A stretch of 64,000 bases of DNA from Hepsetus odoe (taxonomy: Eukaryota > Chordata > Actinopteri > Characiformes > Hepsetidae). Positions within the stretch are counted from its first letter, which is position 1. Every line of letters begins with the position of its first letter. Position numbers and translations under genes: made by a program. Of the stretch, positions 1 through 11,640 are shown piece by piece. The notes below the pieces were generated by a model that was not told the origin of the DNA, did no database searches, and saw only the letters and a program-made list of their open reading frames with translations. Location of the stretch: assembly GCA_017165825.1 (NCBI GenBank), contig CM029367.1:18287759-18351758 (forward strand), read 5' to 3'.

Positions 1-848
1 CACATGATTAATAGCACCTCCAACTTTGACCCACTGATGGCACTAGAGTGCTCAAGGGGCAGAGAGTACACTGAAACGTATCAGATCATTGTCCCCAGTC
101 ACTATTGTATGTCGTATGGTTCTAGGGGTTTCCATAGACAACCTGTCTAAAGTAAAAGGAAAAAGATGCTTATGATAATAAGGAGAAACACAACACATAG
201 TTGTCTATACAACTTAGTTTTTTGGTACTAATAATATAATATCATAAACCCACCGCTTAGTGTAAGTCTGAAAGTGTCATCTCTCAGGGTCCACCACTGT
301 ATTGAAATAATTCCTAATCAATGATCAAGCAGGAAGTGGGAGCAAGACAGGAGGTGTCTGTCTCTGCTTCGCCATGCCAATACGCTGCCCTTCAGGCTCT
401 GGCACATGTGTCACCTTGCTGGGTCGAAAGGGCAGGATCTAAATGAAAACTTTAAATTACTGGCAGCCTCTGTCATTACAGTGTATTACTGGCCCTGTGC
501 TAGCGGAGCCTGAGCCACTGTAATAACTACATCTCAGTCATATGAGGATGTGCTCCAGAGGAGACAGCACAGGCCTTTAATACACACACTTTAATTATAC
601 CGCATCAAGAACGGGATAGCATGCTAATAATCACATTCACCAAAGGCTCCAAAGATGAGTCATATTATGTGTGCACGTGAGTGTTTATGTATGCATTACA
701 TGTATGTGTGTGAGTGTGTTTAGGAGAGGAAGAGATAGAAAGAACTTAGAGCTAAAGAGGTAAAACATCAGAATGACATGGTGCACCTGTTATACTGATT
801 CTCTCTCTCTTTTATTTTTGACCAAAATTAACCTTTTTTAAGTGTGAA

Positions 849-894
<46 letters not shown>

Positions 895-992
895 TCTACT
901 TAGTTCAGATAGATGTTTTAAATATCGTGTTTTTATATCATAAGTTTATGAAAGTAGATATACAGTACTGTATATTTATATATAATAGTTTA
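1..992. other. intergenic, nothing recognised except (TA)n
   Basis: Unique sequence without a supported gene. A (TA)n tract of about 42 nt lies at 850-891. Confidence 0.7.
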
Positions 993-1233
993 TCCATCCA
1001 TTTTCTGCTGCTTGTCCCAAATGGGGTCGCAGGGGAGTGCTGGAGTCCAACCCAGCGCACACAGGGCGAAGGACAGGGGACGCACCCTGGACAGGTCGCC
1101 AGCCAGCAGGAAGGAGTGTGACGGGGACGGCACCTTGCTCAAGGGTAACTCAGGGCAACCTATTGGGAAGGGGTTCGAACCCCCGATCCTCTGCTCATTT
1201 GGCCAACGCCCTAACCACTAGGCCACCACAATA
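993..1233 (-). mobile_element. tRNA-derived SINE, minus orientation
   Basis: Reading the minus strand, the element opens with TGGTGGCCTAGTGGTTAGGG (A box TGGCCTAGTGG), then GGTTCGAACCCC (B box), so the head is tRNA-like. The remaining body contains CACCCTGGACAGGTCGCCAG-type sequence (plus-strand sense) common in teleost repeats. The same head recurs seven or more times in this window. Confidence 0.8.
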
Positions 1234-2219
1234 GTTTATACTGTAGTTTATATTTATTATATATAACTATTATATATTTATATATAATAGCTTATAATAG
1301 TTCAAGGCTTCCAGATTTCCAAGTCTGTTAAGGCATATACATGTCCTACATATAAATCATTCAAGCACAACGAAACCCTTAATCTTAAGGCATGAAGCAG
1401 TGAAGAAAGAGGTCCAGATGATTATAGAGTATCAGGCTTTTGATTAGTTTACTGGTGATGCTGATGCTTGCTGGTTGAAAACACTTTATCTAGACACCAT
1501 GTTTCTTTAGGCATTTTGTAGCCTGTAGCAGTAAAACATTTCTCCCCTTTTCTTTTGCTTTTTTTATTATCTGACAACTGGGTGCTTCAAAGATTCTGTC
1601 ATAGGTCTAAAAAGTGCTTTGAGGCTGCCTGAGAAGATTTTAAGTGGATGTGGAGTTCATTTGAATTCCATTGTTTTGTGGGTTTGGCTGAACCATTGCT
1701 GTCATAATGTGTTTTGTTGGAAGGACACGTTTTAGTGTATCTCATGATACACTACATTAAACTTCTGGAACTTTTAATCTTTCAGTGAAACAGCCAAAAT
1801 CCCAGTATACTTCTCTATTTTTCACTTGGAATAACAGAACCAGGAGACACAAAAAGAAAGTGATTAACAGCTGGATATAGCTAAAAGGGAAAGGAGAGCC
1901 TCTCTTAATATAGAATCTGTGTTAGGCTTCAGTGAGTGGGCAGTATGTGAGCTGGTTGTAATTTTCTCTCTTGAATGCAACAGAAGAGTTTAAAACATGA
2001 ACATCTGTCTCATCCACAGTGATATTCATCACCACTCTCAGCAAACTGCCCACCACTATCATTCACAATTAGCACAGCGCTTTTCAAAACAGCCTGTGGA
2101 GTTTTGTTCAATTTATAACTGTCTCTCATTCACCTACACTCAACCTGAACCTGAACTTAGGATAACAAATGTTAAGATCTAAAACTCACACTGCAGTATA
2201 TATTGATCAGCACTGTCTT

Positions 2220-2279
<60 letters not shown>

Positions 2280-2569
2280 AGTGGACAGTCGAGTAATGCA
2301 TTGACAGGGCAGCCGCAGGTCATGTTCACTGCCCGTTGAAGGAAACCATTTGGCTAAATGGCTGCCATTCAGTTTGCTTCATATCCTCTGTGATAAGACA
2401 GAGCACAAAAGGCTTCTTTTTTCCTGACTGGAGGCTTCAAACGGCTCCCATCCAGCTAACATCTTCCAGCATCCTCTCCATGATAAAAGCAGCTATAATG
2501 CCAGGAAGTTAACAAATTCCTTAGGACTAATTCACAGAGCAAGAGGCAGAAGTGTGTAGTACTAGTAGA

Positions 2570-2621
<52 letters not shown>

Positions 2622-5600
2622 TTCTGATTAGTATGGAAAAAAATCAAATTCTGCTACACATTTATCACAATACTTATACTGCTATATATTTTCTACAAGA
2701 CAACTCCATTTAATCAGGGTCAATAATTTACATGAAGGTCACAGTAAAATCAACATTTTTAAATGATGTCACTAGTTATTTAGATAGTACCCAACTATTG
2801 CCAATGTGCAGACCACACTTGACAATGCTAGTTTGGTGAGCTTGCCAGTATTGTGATGCCAAAAGTGCAGGAATGTTTATTTAAACAGTATATTTTGTAC
2901 AATTTTTAAACTTTTTAATGACTCAGTAATTCCAATTAAACTGTTGTATTGGGGAGAAAATGTGTAAAGACAAAACTTATAGGTTATAGGTGAACTCCAG
3001 CACAAGGACCTGGACCTGATCATGGTCCTAATTTCTTTATGGGCAAGGTTTGAGGTCACATTTCATAGAAAAAAGGGGAATATGTATGTTTGTGTGTAAA
3101 GAGAAAGAGAGGAAAAGAGATGCAAAACCCACCATTTTGAATGGTTCTAAAGTGAGGAGGGAGACAATGAAACCAAATTGCTTTAGAGGCTTAGAGAGAA
3201 TTCAATAACACATGCATACCCTCTTTATCTTCCCACAGCAGCAGGCTGGAGACTCTAATTTGATTTTTGGCCAAACATCAATAAAATCCCTAGTAGGCTA
3301 AGATCCAGAAAAACAGGAGAAACACAATGCTGCTTAATGTGGGAATTTGGGTGAAAAGTAGATTTGATGTATTGTCAAATTATTGATTTGATGTATTATA
3401 TATTGTATATATATATGTACAGTGTCTTTTGAAAAAGTAAAAGTCTTGAGATACAACACAGTTGTATATTTTGCCAGGAAACCACCTTATTGGTGCAACA
3501 AGTGCCTAGCATTCATACGCTTGAATGACTCATCCTTAAGTCATTGTGTGGCTTAACAAACCAAAAAAATCCTCTGAAAGTATTCAGGTACAGGTATAAG
3601 ATTTTGCTAACTATCCTATATTGATATTTCACCTTCTTATTGGTGAAAACGAGTGGAGTGAGTGAGGTGGATAGAGAGTGAAAGAAAATGCAGGTCATAC
3701 TTTGATTTTTTTTTTTTATGTTGATTCGAAGCCCAGACCTAAACATTGACTTAGCAGTTCTTAAAATGTGAGTTTTCACAACACACATTGTGGGAGAGCA
3801 GAGCAGTGAATTTTACGTGCAGCAACTAGATTGTAAATCACATGCAGGGCGAGACAAAGCTCAAGTGTTCGCCTTAGTGACTGTTTCAGAAACCACTTTG
3901 TGGCTTTCTTGGATAACTAACAACTAAGTGCTCAATAAAAAAGTGCTGCCCAGCTATTTAGCCCCAGACAATCAAGCGGTGAAGTGAGGCAGCTGAAGCG
4001 TGCTGTAGAGGACCAAGTCAGGAAAACGCCAGGAATGCTCTCACTTTTCTGTGTAAACATGTTTGTGTTGATGGCTAGCACCTGTAGTCAAACCAACTGC
4101 AAGAGATGCTATCGTGATACACAGATGAACCAAGTGTCTCCCTCAGATTATTGTGTGCTACGTGTGTTTATGTGGCGTTACAATAATCTGTTTAATTGCT
4201 ATTTTTGGATTACACTGGTAGACTTCCTGGCCCTTGGTTGTGAAATTTATTTACATAGATTTGTCACCTACTTGTTATGATATGCAATACCAGCAATTAC
4301 TCCCCTCTTTTTAAAAATCCATTATTTCCAGTGATTACAGTGCAGTCTGTTTGCCAGGAGATTGCAGATGTCTGCCTGACAATGCGGAGAGCTCTTTTGT
4401 CCATAAACCAAAAAAAATGATATATAACAGGCTTTATATGCATGGTTCTTATTAAAATGGCAGGGATGCCTGTGGCCCATGAGTAAGTAACAGAAAAACC
4501 ACTTAGCTCCAAAAAATGTATCCAACATATAGACCCAGACTGAGTTATTGGCAGCAGAGGTACCAGTAGTGGCATATTAGCAATTACCCTCTAACTACAT
4601 GACCATTGTTGGGTGACCACATGTCAGCATTTCAGTGGTTCAGCAGCTGTAAGGTTTAGAATAATTTTGACTCAGTAGTTTAAATGTAATGGCTTGTTTT
4701 AGGGCATCTTTATTGCTTTACTTATTTACTTTTTGGCTGATTCTGATTCACGAGAATCTTGTGTATTATGTAGCAGCATTGTACTCAGTGCAGTAATCCT
4801 AAATATACTTATCCACTTAGATCATTTACCCTTATTTTTAAGCATATTTTCAAATGAGTGTATCTGATAAAATTGTACTTGTTCTTCACACTCAGTGGCT
4901 GTTAAAAGAAACAACTGAAACTTTATTTCGGAAACCAAAAGTGCTTGTGCTTGTCCCAAGGCCTGTTTATTATTCTAGTGTTAAGGCCTCTAACACATCT
5001 TCTAGCACATTTTCTGACCTTGCTCCCATTTGCTCGTGAATGGAGTGATGAGTACAGATGCTGAAGGGAAGAGCAAAGAACAGAAACAATCTTTCTGGCG
5101 AGTACTTCCATATGGACACTAGGAGGGGGCACATTCCAGTGGAAATGAAGGCAGTTCCTTTCATCACAGAGACATAATCGATAAATGATAAGGACATCAG
5201 GAGAAGTACAAAGTGAAAGCCTGGAGAGAGATCCAAGCGGAAGAACTTGAACATGTGGTTAGATGAACGGCACAAGAAAGAGATGTGTGCCAGAGATTTT
5301 TGGGTGATGGACTAAGAAAGAGAAAAGAAGAAAAGAGTGACAGAAAGGGAGAAGAGAAGATGGTAGTGTAAAGAAGGGACACATGTAAATTAAAACATCA
5401 TGCCATAAGCTTCTCTTTAATCAGAGGATGCCATCAGCCCCTGAGGTCACTTCCTTTGAGGCTAGCTTCATGTTGTTCACTGCTTTATCAGGAAGGAATG
5501 CAAATTACAGCAAAGATCTCCACTTGCTCTCACAATGCCTCTGCTGTGGCACGATAATCATGGACAGCAGAAGACTGTGAATACACTTCCTCAGGGGCAC

Positions 5601-8600
5601 CAGTTCAATGAAGAACAGCTGAATTAATACTACTCTCTATCTCAACCTAAAAGGAGACTTAAATTTCACTGATTGCTGAAAAAAAGCACTAACTTAGCCA
5701 ACCTGTCAATCCAGTGAGGTTATTCTTAGAATAACTATTAGGAGTGTTTACCAAACACATATTTTTAAATTACATTTTAAAACATCACCATAGGCAGATT
5801 CCTTCTTTGTCAGTAAATTACATAGCAAAAGGTTCTAACTGTGGTCTTTGGTTTATGATGAGGGCTTTTGCCTGTCCCGGCAAAGGAACCCACATTTCTG
5901 GACCAATTTACAGTACGATTCATCTATTGGAAGGGTCTACCTCTTTTAAGGTAGCTGTATGTGATTTAATGCCTTTGAGAAAATACTCTGGCTACATCTC
6001 CTGCTGAGGGGACAAAGCCAGACTCCAACTGTCCACATGCTAACAGTTAGCATGCTCTGAACTGTGTAGTTGCTACTAACCATCTGTGATTTATGTCCTA
6101 AAGTGTGAGGATTGGGAGCCACACTTTTTCCCACCCACACAGACAGAACACACGCACACCACACAAGCCTCAACTTAAAGGGACATGAGAAACCTCAACA
6201 CAAGGGGATTTACAGACACCCAACCTCTGGCTGAGAAGACCTCCAAGAGGTTTCAGGTTCTCAGTCAATCAGCTTGAAGTATTTGAATGGTTTTTAGTGG
6301 TTTTCATATTTAAATCTGGCCTCGATGGGCATGTGGGTTGTCCACACTGCACACTAAAAAAGGTTCCTAAATTATTCTTGATTAGACCTGCAGTATTTAA
6401 TATATATGCTGCCACAAATTATGGCCTTTTATTTTACTTTAAAGTAGTTTTATTTCTTTATTTGTTTAAAATTTTATTAAATCTATTTTACATGCAGATC
6501 ACCAATAAACCAATAAAGTTTATTTATAAAAAGTCCTTTATTGCAGTATATCTCCAAAGAACCCTTTCAGACACTTTTTTAGAGTGTATGTCAGGGTAAG
6601 CTTCATTCTTAAGTATTAGGCATGGACATGAGCTCTTCTTTCCTTGGAAGACAAAGGTTCACATTGGCATTTAATCCTGCTGTTTTGTGTCTTACAACAT
6701 CCATTAGTCTATCTCCCATGTTTTGCTACCTTATATATGGAAACATCTTCTATTGTTTTCCTAAATAGAGAGTGCTTCTTTCCCCATGATTGATTGTTTG
6801 AGTCACCCTCTCTTTATCTGTCCCGGACTTAATCACTTAAAGCTGAGGAATGATAGCTGTTGACAGCAGGGTTTTCTTTCTGTTAACTGCCTTCTTTGGA
6901 ACTAAGCATGAGTATTTTATGAGCTCTGAGTGCCCTTCTATCCTCTTTGTCTTTTTACTTGAAGCTAAGCCCTTGGTGTTTGGGCCTAATTGTCCATGAC
7001 AGTAGCAGCCAGTCCTGTGGCTCTGCCCTGCAGGAGCAGGTGAGAATGAGCAAACGTTGTAACAGTGTGATTGAGTCTATGATGGCCTTTCTGTAGATTA
7101 ACAGCTTTGATTTAACCCCACACCTCAGCCCAGCAGGGGAGAGCGAAAGAAAGAGAGACAAATGCCATCAGCTTCTTGCTGAGATCAAAGCCTCTCCTCC
7201 TTTGATTTTATTTCCCCTGCTGCTGCTTGAATCAGACAGTGCCAGTCATCTTCCTCTGGATGAACTGAATGGGCTGGTCAAGCAAGCCAGGCTGTTAAGG
7301 ATGTCATAAAAGAAATGCTATCAAAGAGATGAAGAGATAAGATGGCAGGAAGCTAAGTTTTTTCCAATTAAGGCCTATTATCTAAAAATACACCTTAAGG
7401 CCATTTTTGAAGTTTGCTCTGTATGAAACAGTGGCAGGCTTTGAGTATGGGAGGCCTTCAGTTCAGACTATAGATGTCAAAGGTTGGTCAAAACATAGAA
7501 ACGACATGTACAATAAATCTAATTTCTGCTTACCACTTTGTGGGAGTCTAGAAGTGTATTGGCTCTAAACTAACACAGTGCACATCAACATTTTGGCAGT
7601 TTTTGATTAAACACTGGCATCTTAAGCTTGCTATAGAACTTCAATGTTTAATTTAAAACCTGCAACAAACAAATAACATATAATTACTTTCTTTGTGGTG
7701 TTTTTAAAGTGACTCGATCAGGACAGAGCGTACAGTTTTTGCTACTTTCCTTTTTAGAGAACTGACTGAAACCTGATTAGGTTTTGTCCCTCCTGTTTGC
7801 AGTTCGTGCTTATTTAGGACTTCCAGAATGCCTAAAGTGACATTTTTTTGTACAAAATTACTCCTACACTCTGTACCAAAACATGATATGTTGATTCCTC
7901 TTTCACTTCATATTTGCATTAGTTATTAAATAGATGATAAGCCTTCAGTCCAGCCCCTGAAGTCCTATTCAGTAGGAGAGCTAGTTTGGCAATGTCTACT
8001 CAGATACTGCAAGAAATAAAAATCCTGCCTGGGTAATTATGCATTAGGCCTTTCAAGCATGTAATACTATTGCATCCATCCTAAAAGGCCCAGCAAGTTT
8101 CCCTATGATATTATAAGAATGGTCTTAATATTGTACCAGGCCAGTGCCACTCTTATTTATAATAACAGAAAGTGTAAAGTCAAGGCACAACAAAGAAAAA
8201 ATGCTCAAAATCTTTCAAAATTAAGATTTTTCTGTTGCTGTATTTTGACTAATCTCTTTGCCTCTAAATCCCACAAATTTAACTGAGCATAAAAAAAAGA
8301 ACAACAACAATGCCTGACCTGTAAGAAATATGTGTCTCCTGTAGGGAACACAAACATGCCTGCCATAATTGTATGTCTGTCTTTTATTTAATACAAAAAA
8401 AAGAAAACAAAAGGCAAAGTCTCATAAAAATCATCCCTTTTCCTGTCTGCACTTCAAAGCATGGTTGCATCCCATGCCTCTTGCCTGCTCTCAGGGCATT
8501 CACTGTGGCAATTTTAGAGTGCACTTAAGGAACAGATCTGGTTTTGTTTTTTTTACTTAACCAAACACCAGTCACTATACATTACTGATTTTTGTTATGC

Positions 8601-8675
8601 ACACTCTTTGAAAAAAGGTGCCTAAAAGGATTTTGTCTTGGACAAATGGCTCCAGGAATAACTTACATTGGTATG
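1234..8675. other. intergenic, no gene recognised
   Basis: No exon with a recognisable protein was found in 7.4 kb. It contains (TC)n at 2223-2276, (TG)n at 2571-2620 and otherwise unique AT-rich sequence. Possible regulatory stretches are 5400-5600 and 7180-7330, the latter with several TCF-like sites. Confidence 0.6.
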
Positions 8676-8960
8676 GGGCAGCTGTGGACTAATGGTTAGA
8701 AGAGGGCTGATGGTTCAATCCCTTGGACCAGCAGGAGAAATGAGGGCAGTGGGGGTTGGGTAAACAATTCTTTCTCACTCCTTTATGCAAGGCAACAATA
8801 CCTTTTGACAAAGCCCATAACCCAAAGATTTCTCCTTGGGCGCAAGCTTTGCAGCTCACTGCTCCCACTCTTGGTGTGTGTGTGTGTGTGTGTGTATGTG
8901 TGTGTGTGGGATTGGTGAAATACAGATGACAAATTCAATGCTCACTGTTCATAAAGTATG
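8676..8960 (+). mobile_element. SINE copy, plus orientation, diverged
   Basis: It begins GGGGCAGCTGTGGACTAATG with a degenerate A box and GGTTCAATCCC as B box, continues through AACAATACC and CACTGCTCCCAC modules, and has an internal (GT)n at 8875-8909. Confidence 0.65.
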
Positions 8961-9551
8961 TACAAGCATAACATTTTTATTAATTTCATTTTCAATTTCA
9001 TTTTAAAGAACTTACATTAAACATCTCATATGCTAAAATCCACTAAAATGTATTCAGGCAACCACATATAGTTTCTCTGTAAAATATATTATCTTCAAAG
9101 AAACTATTTTCTATAGTATGTGAGGGAGAAAAGTACTTAATTATAAAGGGGTGACCCAATGTGATCATCTATAGTGCCAATGTGTGGCACTTTTAACTTG
9201 AGGGAGTGTATTTAGACCATAGTCAAAGCAAGCAAGCCACTACATCATTCCTCAGGTGCATGATTTGGATCAAGTAGTTACTGATTTCTCCAATGTCTCA
9301 TTGCATTTGAATGGAATATTTCTGCATACAAAAGAAAAATACAAACTGAACCATTCCTAATAAAAACCTGGAGCTATCTAGAGGACACTGAGAAGGGGAA
9401 ACAGCAACTGGAATCTAGTGATTAATAAACATTAATTAACAGCAAATTTTCTAATAAGATAATATATATTCATGTATAGTGTATAATAATATACACTCTT
9501 ATTTACTCACACATATACAGATTCTTTCAAGCACACTTACTCGCACATAAA

Positions 9552-9653
<102 letters not shown>

Positions 9654-9704
9654 TGTGATACAAGTGATACATAATAAAATTGTATTGCATTTTGTGGCTT
9701 CTTA

Positions 9705-10030
9705 AGCTTGCAGTGAGCTATTTAACACTAACTGCCATAGCGGCTGTTGGCCCAGCCAAAGCAAATGAGAACGTGAACTAATGCAGAGCAGGCCCTCTCC
9801 CTGGCCTGCCAGGACCCCCCGCCCCCCAGGGCTGTTTATTTGCTCTGTTTAGTCTGGCAGCAGCTCCAGACGCAGCATATTGTGTTGTTATTTGGGTAAA
9901 CAATGGGCAGATTGTTGAAGGGATTGAAATTGCCCAGCTGTGCATAAAGTAGGGGAGTAAACAAAGCAAGAATCCAGAAGCTGAAGTCACCTGAGGAGAG
10001 CAGGTGGGAATCACTGGTCATGGACAGACA
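9705..10030. other. unique, moderately GC-rich stretch; candidate conserved element
   Basis: Unlike its AT-rich surroundings, it has no repeat similarity and holds ordered motifs such as GTAAACAAAGCA (forkhead/TCF-like), AACAATGG (SOX-like) and CAGCTG (E box). It encodes no plausible protein. A regulatory role is only a suggestion. Confidence 0.25.
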
Positions 10031-10149
10031 TGGTAAAAGAAGCAAGAAATCACTTGGCTGTTAGTTTACATACATTTTTATCCTCTTTATGTTACTTAAC
10101 TAATGCAAGAAGCTGATTCAGCTGCGTTGTCCCATTGGCATAAAGTGAC

Positions 10150-10857
10150 TTCATTAGTAAAATTAATGTGACAGATCATGCTCGTGTGACAGATGTGAAA
10201 GGGTCTGGAGAAGCCGAGGTGAACGTTATGTTGCCTGCAACATTGTTCAGTATGTCCGGTTTGGTTGTGGGTCAGTGTTGGTCTGGAGAGGCATATCCAT
10301 GGAGGGACGCACAGACCTCTACAGGATAAACGATGGTACCCTGACTGCCATTAGGTATGAGGATGAAATCCTTAGACCCATAGTTAGACCCTTTGCTGGT
10401 GCAGTGGGTCCTGGGTTCCTCCTGGTGCAGGATAATTCCCGGCCTAATTTGACAAGAGTATGCAGGCAATTCCTGGAGGATGAAGGAAATGATATCATTG
10501 ACTGGCCTCCATGCTCACCTGACCTAAATCCAATAGAATACCTCTTGTATGGCACGTGTGGGCCATGCAAACTACTGAGTACCATTTTAAATTGCTGCAA
10601 TGACATTTGCAATGACAATGACATGACAAATTGGACTAGACCACTGCATCAGTTTTTCAGTTTAAATATCTTGGTGACTTCGAATTAAGCCCTCTGTAGG
10701 ATGATCAGTTTCATTTTCATCAAATGATGTGGCATCCTTTTGTTCCTAACACATTACCCATTCCATATCAGTATGGATATCCCACATGACTTATTTTTCC
10801 AGTTGAGATCTGATGTGTTTTCAAAGTGTTCCTTTAATTTTTTTGAGCAGTGTATTA
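10150..10857 (+). mobile_element. Tc1/mariner (Tcb2-like) transposon remnant
   Basis: Translation of 10275-10550 gives fragments typical of Tcb2-like transposase: EGRTDLYRINDGTLTAIRYE, RPFAGAVGPGFLLVQDN and DWPPCSPDLNPIEYLL. The final DDE-region Asp and the SPDLNPIE signature are present, but the N-terminal DNA-binding part is missing and the frame ends early. The right end, AATTTTTTTGAGCAGTGTA, is a terminal inverted repeat of this family. Inactive. Confidence 0.85.
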
Positions 10858-11164
10858 GTTGGAACAGACAATTCTTAAAGGTCATGTGTTAGAATCAGGA
10901 AAAATGGGCATGCATTAGTATCTGAGCAAATCTGACAAGAGCCAAATTGTAAATTCAAGATTGCCTCTCCAAAACTGCAGTTTCTTGTGGATTGTTCTGG
11001 TATGCAGTGTTGGTAGTACCTTATGGTGGTATCTACCAGAAACAAATTCATAGGTGCCTAAGACTCACCGATGTATTTGGCTAGCCTGTCTGGTCTGATC
11101 ACCCAGAAGAGCTACTGTAGAACAAATTGCTGATGTGATAGAAAGGTGTCAGAACACAGCTCTC

Positions 11165-11166
11165 CC

Positions 11167-11228
<62 letters not shown>

Positions 11229-11229
11229 A
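11165..11229. repeat. (TCTA)n tetranucleotide microsatellite
   Basis: About 16 perfect TCTA units, joined directly to a SINE 3' module. Confidence 0.97.
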
Positions 11230-11380
11230 TCCCTGTCCCCGTCACTGCTCCCCGGTGCTTTCATAGCTGCCCACTGCTGCATGGTGTTTGCATGGGTTAA
11301 ATGCAGAGGTCCAATTTAGTTGTGGTTCACTGTGTGCTGTGCTGTGACCTCGCAATGACAAGAATAGTCACTTTCACTAT
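11230..11380 (+). mobile_element. SINE 3' module, plus orientation
   Basis: It contains CTGTCCCCGTCACTGCTCCC and ends with AATAGTCACTTTCACTA, the same tail as the copies at 51066 and 53379. The tRNA-like head is absent and (TCTA)n stands in its place. Confidence 0.7.
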
Positions 11381-11640
11381 ATATATATATATATATCTCT
11401 CACAGGGTGAAAGGCGAGAAAACACCCTGGACAGGTCGCTAGTGCATCAACAAACACACTCACTCCTACAGTCAATTATCATCTCCAATCTGCCTGACAT
11501 GCATGTCTTTGGAAAGTGGAGAGAAACTGGAGCTGCTGAAGGAAAACCACAGAGACACAGGAAAAACATGCAAACTCTACACAGCAAGGACCCTCACTGT
11601 GAGGCGACAGTGCTGCACCCTCCACCACCGTACTGCAGTG
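11381..11640 (-). mobile_element. dispersed teleost repeat (tRNA-SINE/LINE-tail type), minus orientation
   Basis: It carries the widely repeated modules CACCCTGGACAGGTCGCTAG, GGAAAACCACAGAGACACAG and AACATGCAAACTCTACACAG, and ends in a CTGTGAGGCGACAGTGCT module. Similar sequence in the opposite orientation occurs at 17216 and 61935. Confidence 0.7.

Noticed and set aside
993..1233. tRNA gene suggested by A and B boxes
   Set aside because: The cloverleaf is not maintained and a SINE body follows; the same head recurs across the window with SINE tails.
3984..4280. A 98-codon plus-strand frame
   Set aside because: No domain, no codon bias or splice context, and no similarity I recognise; expected by chance in AT-rich intergenic DNA.
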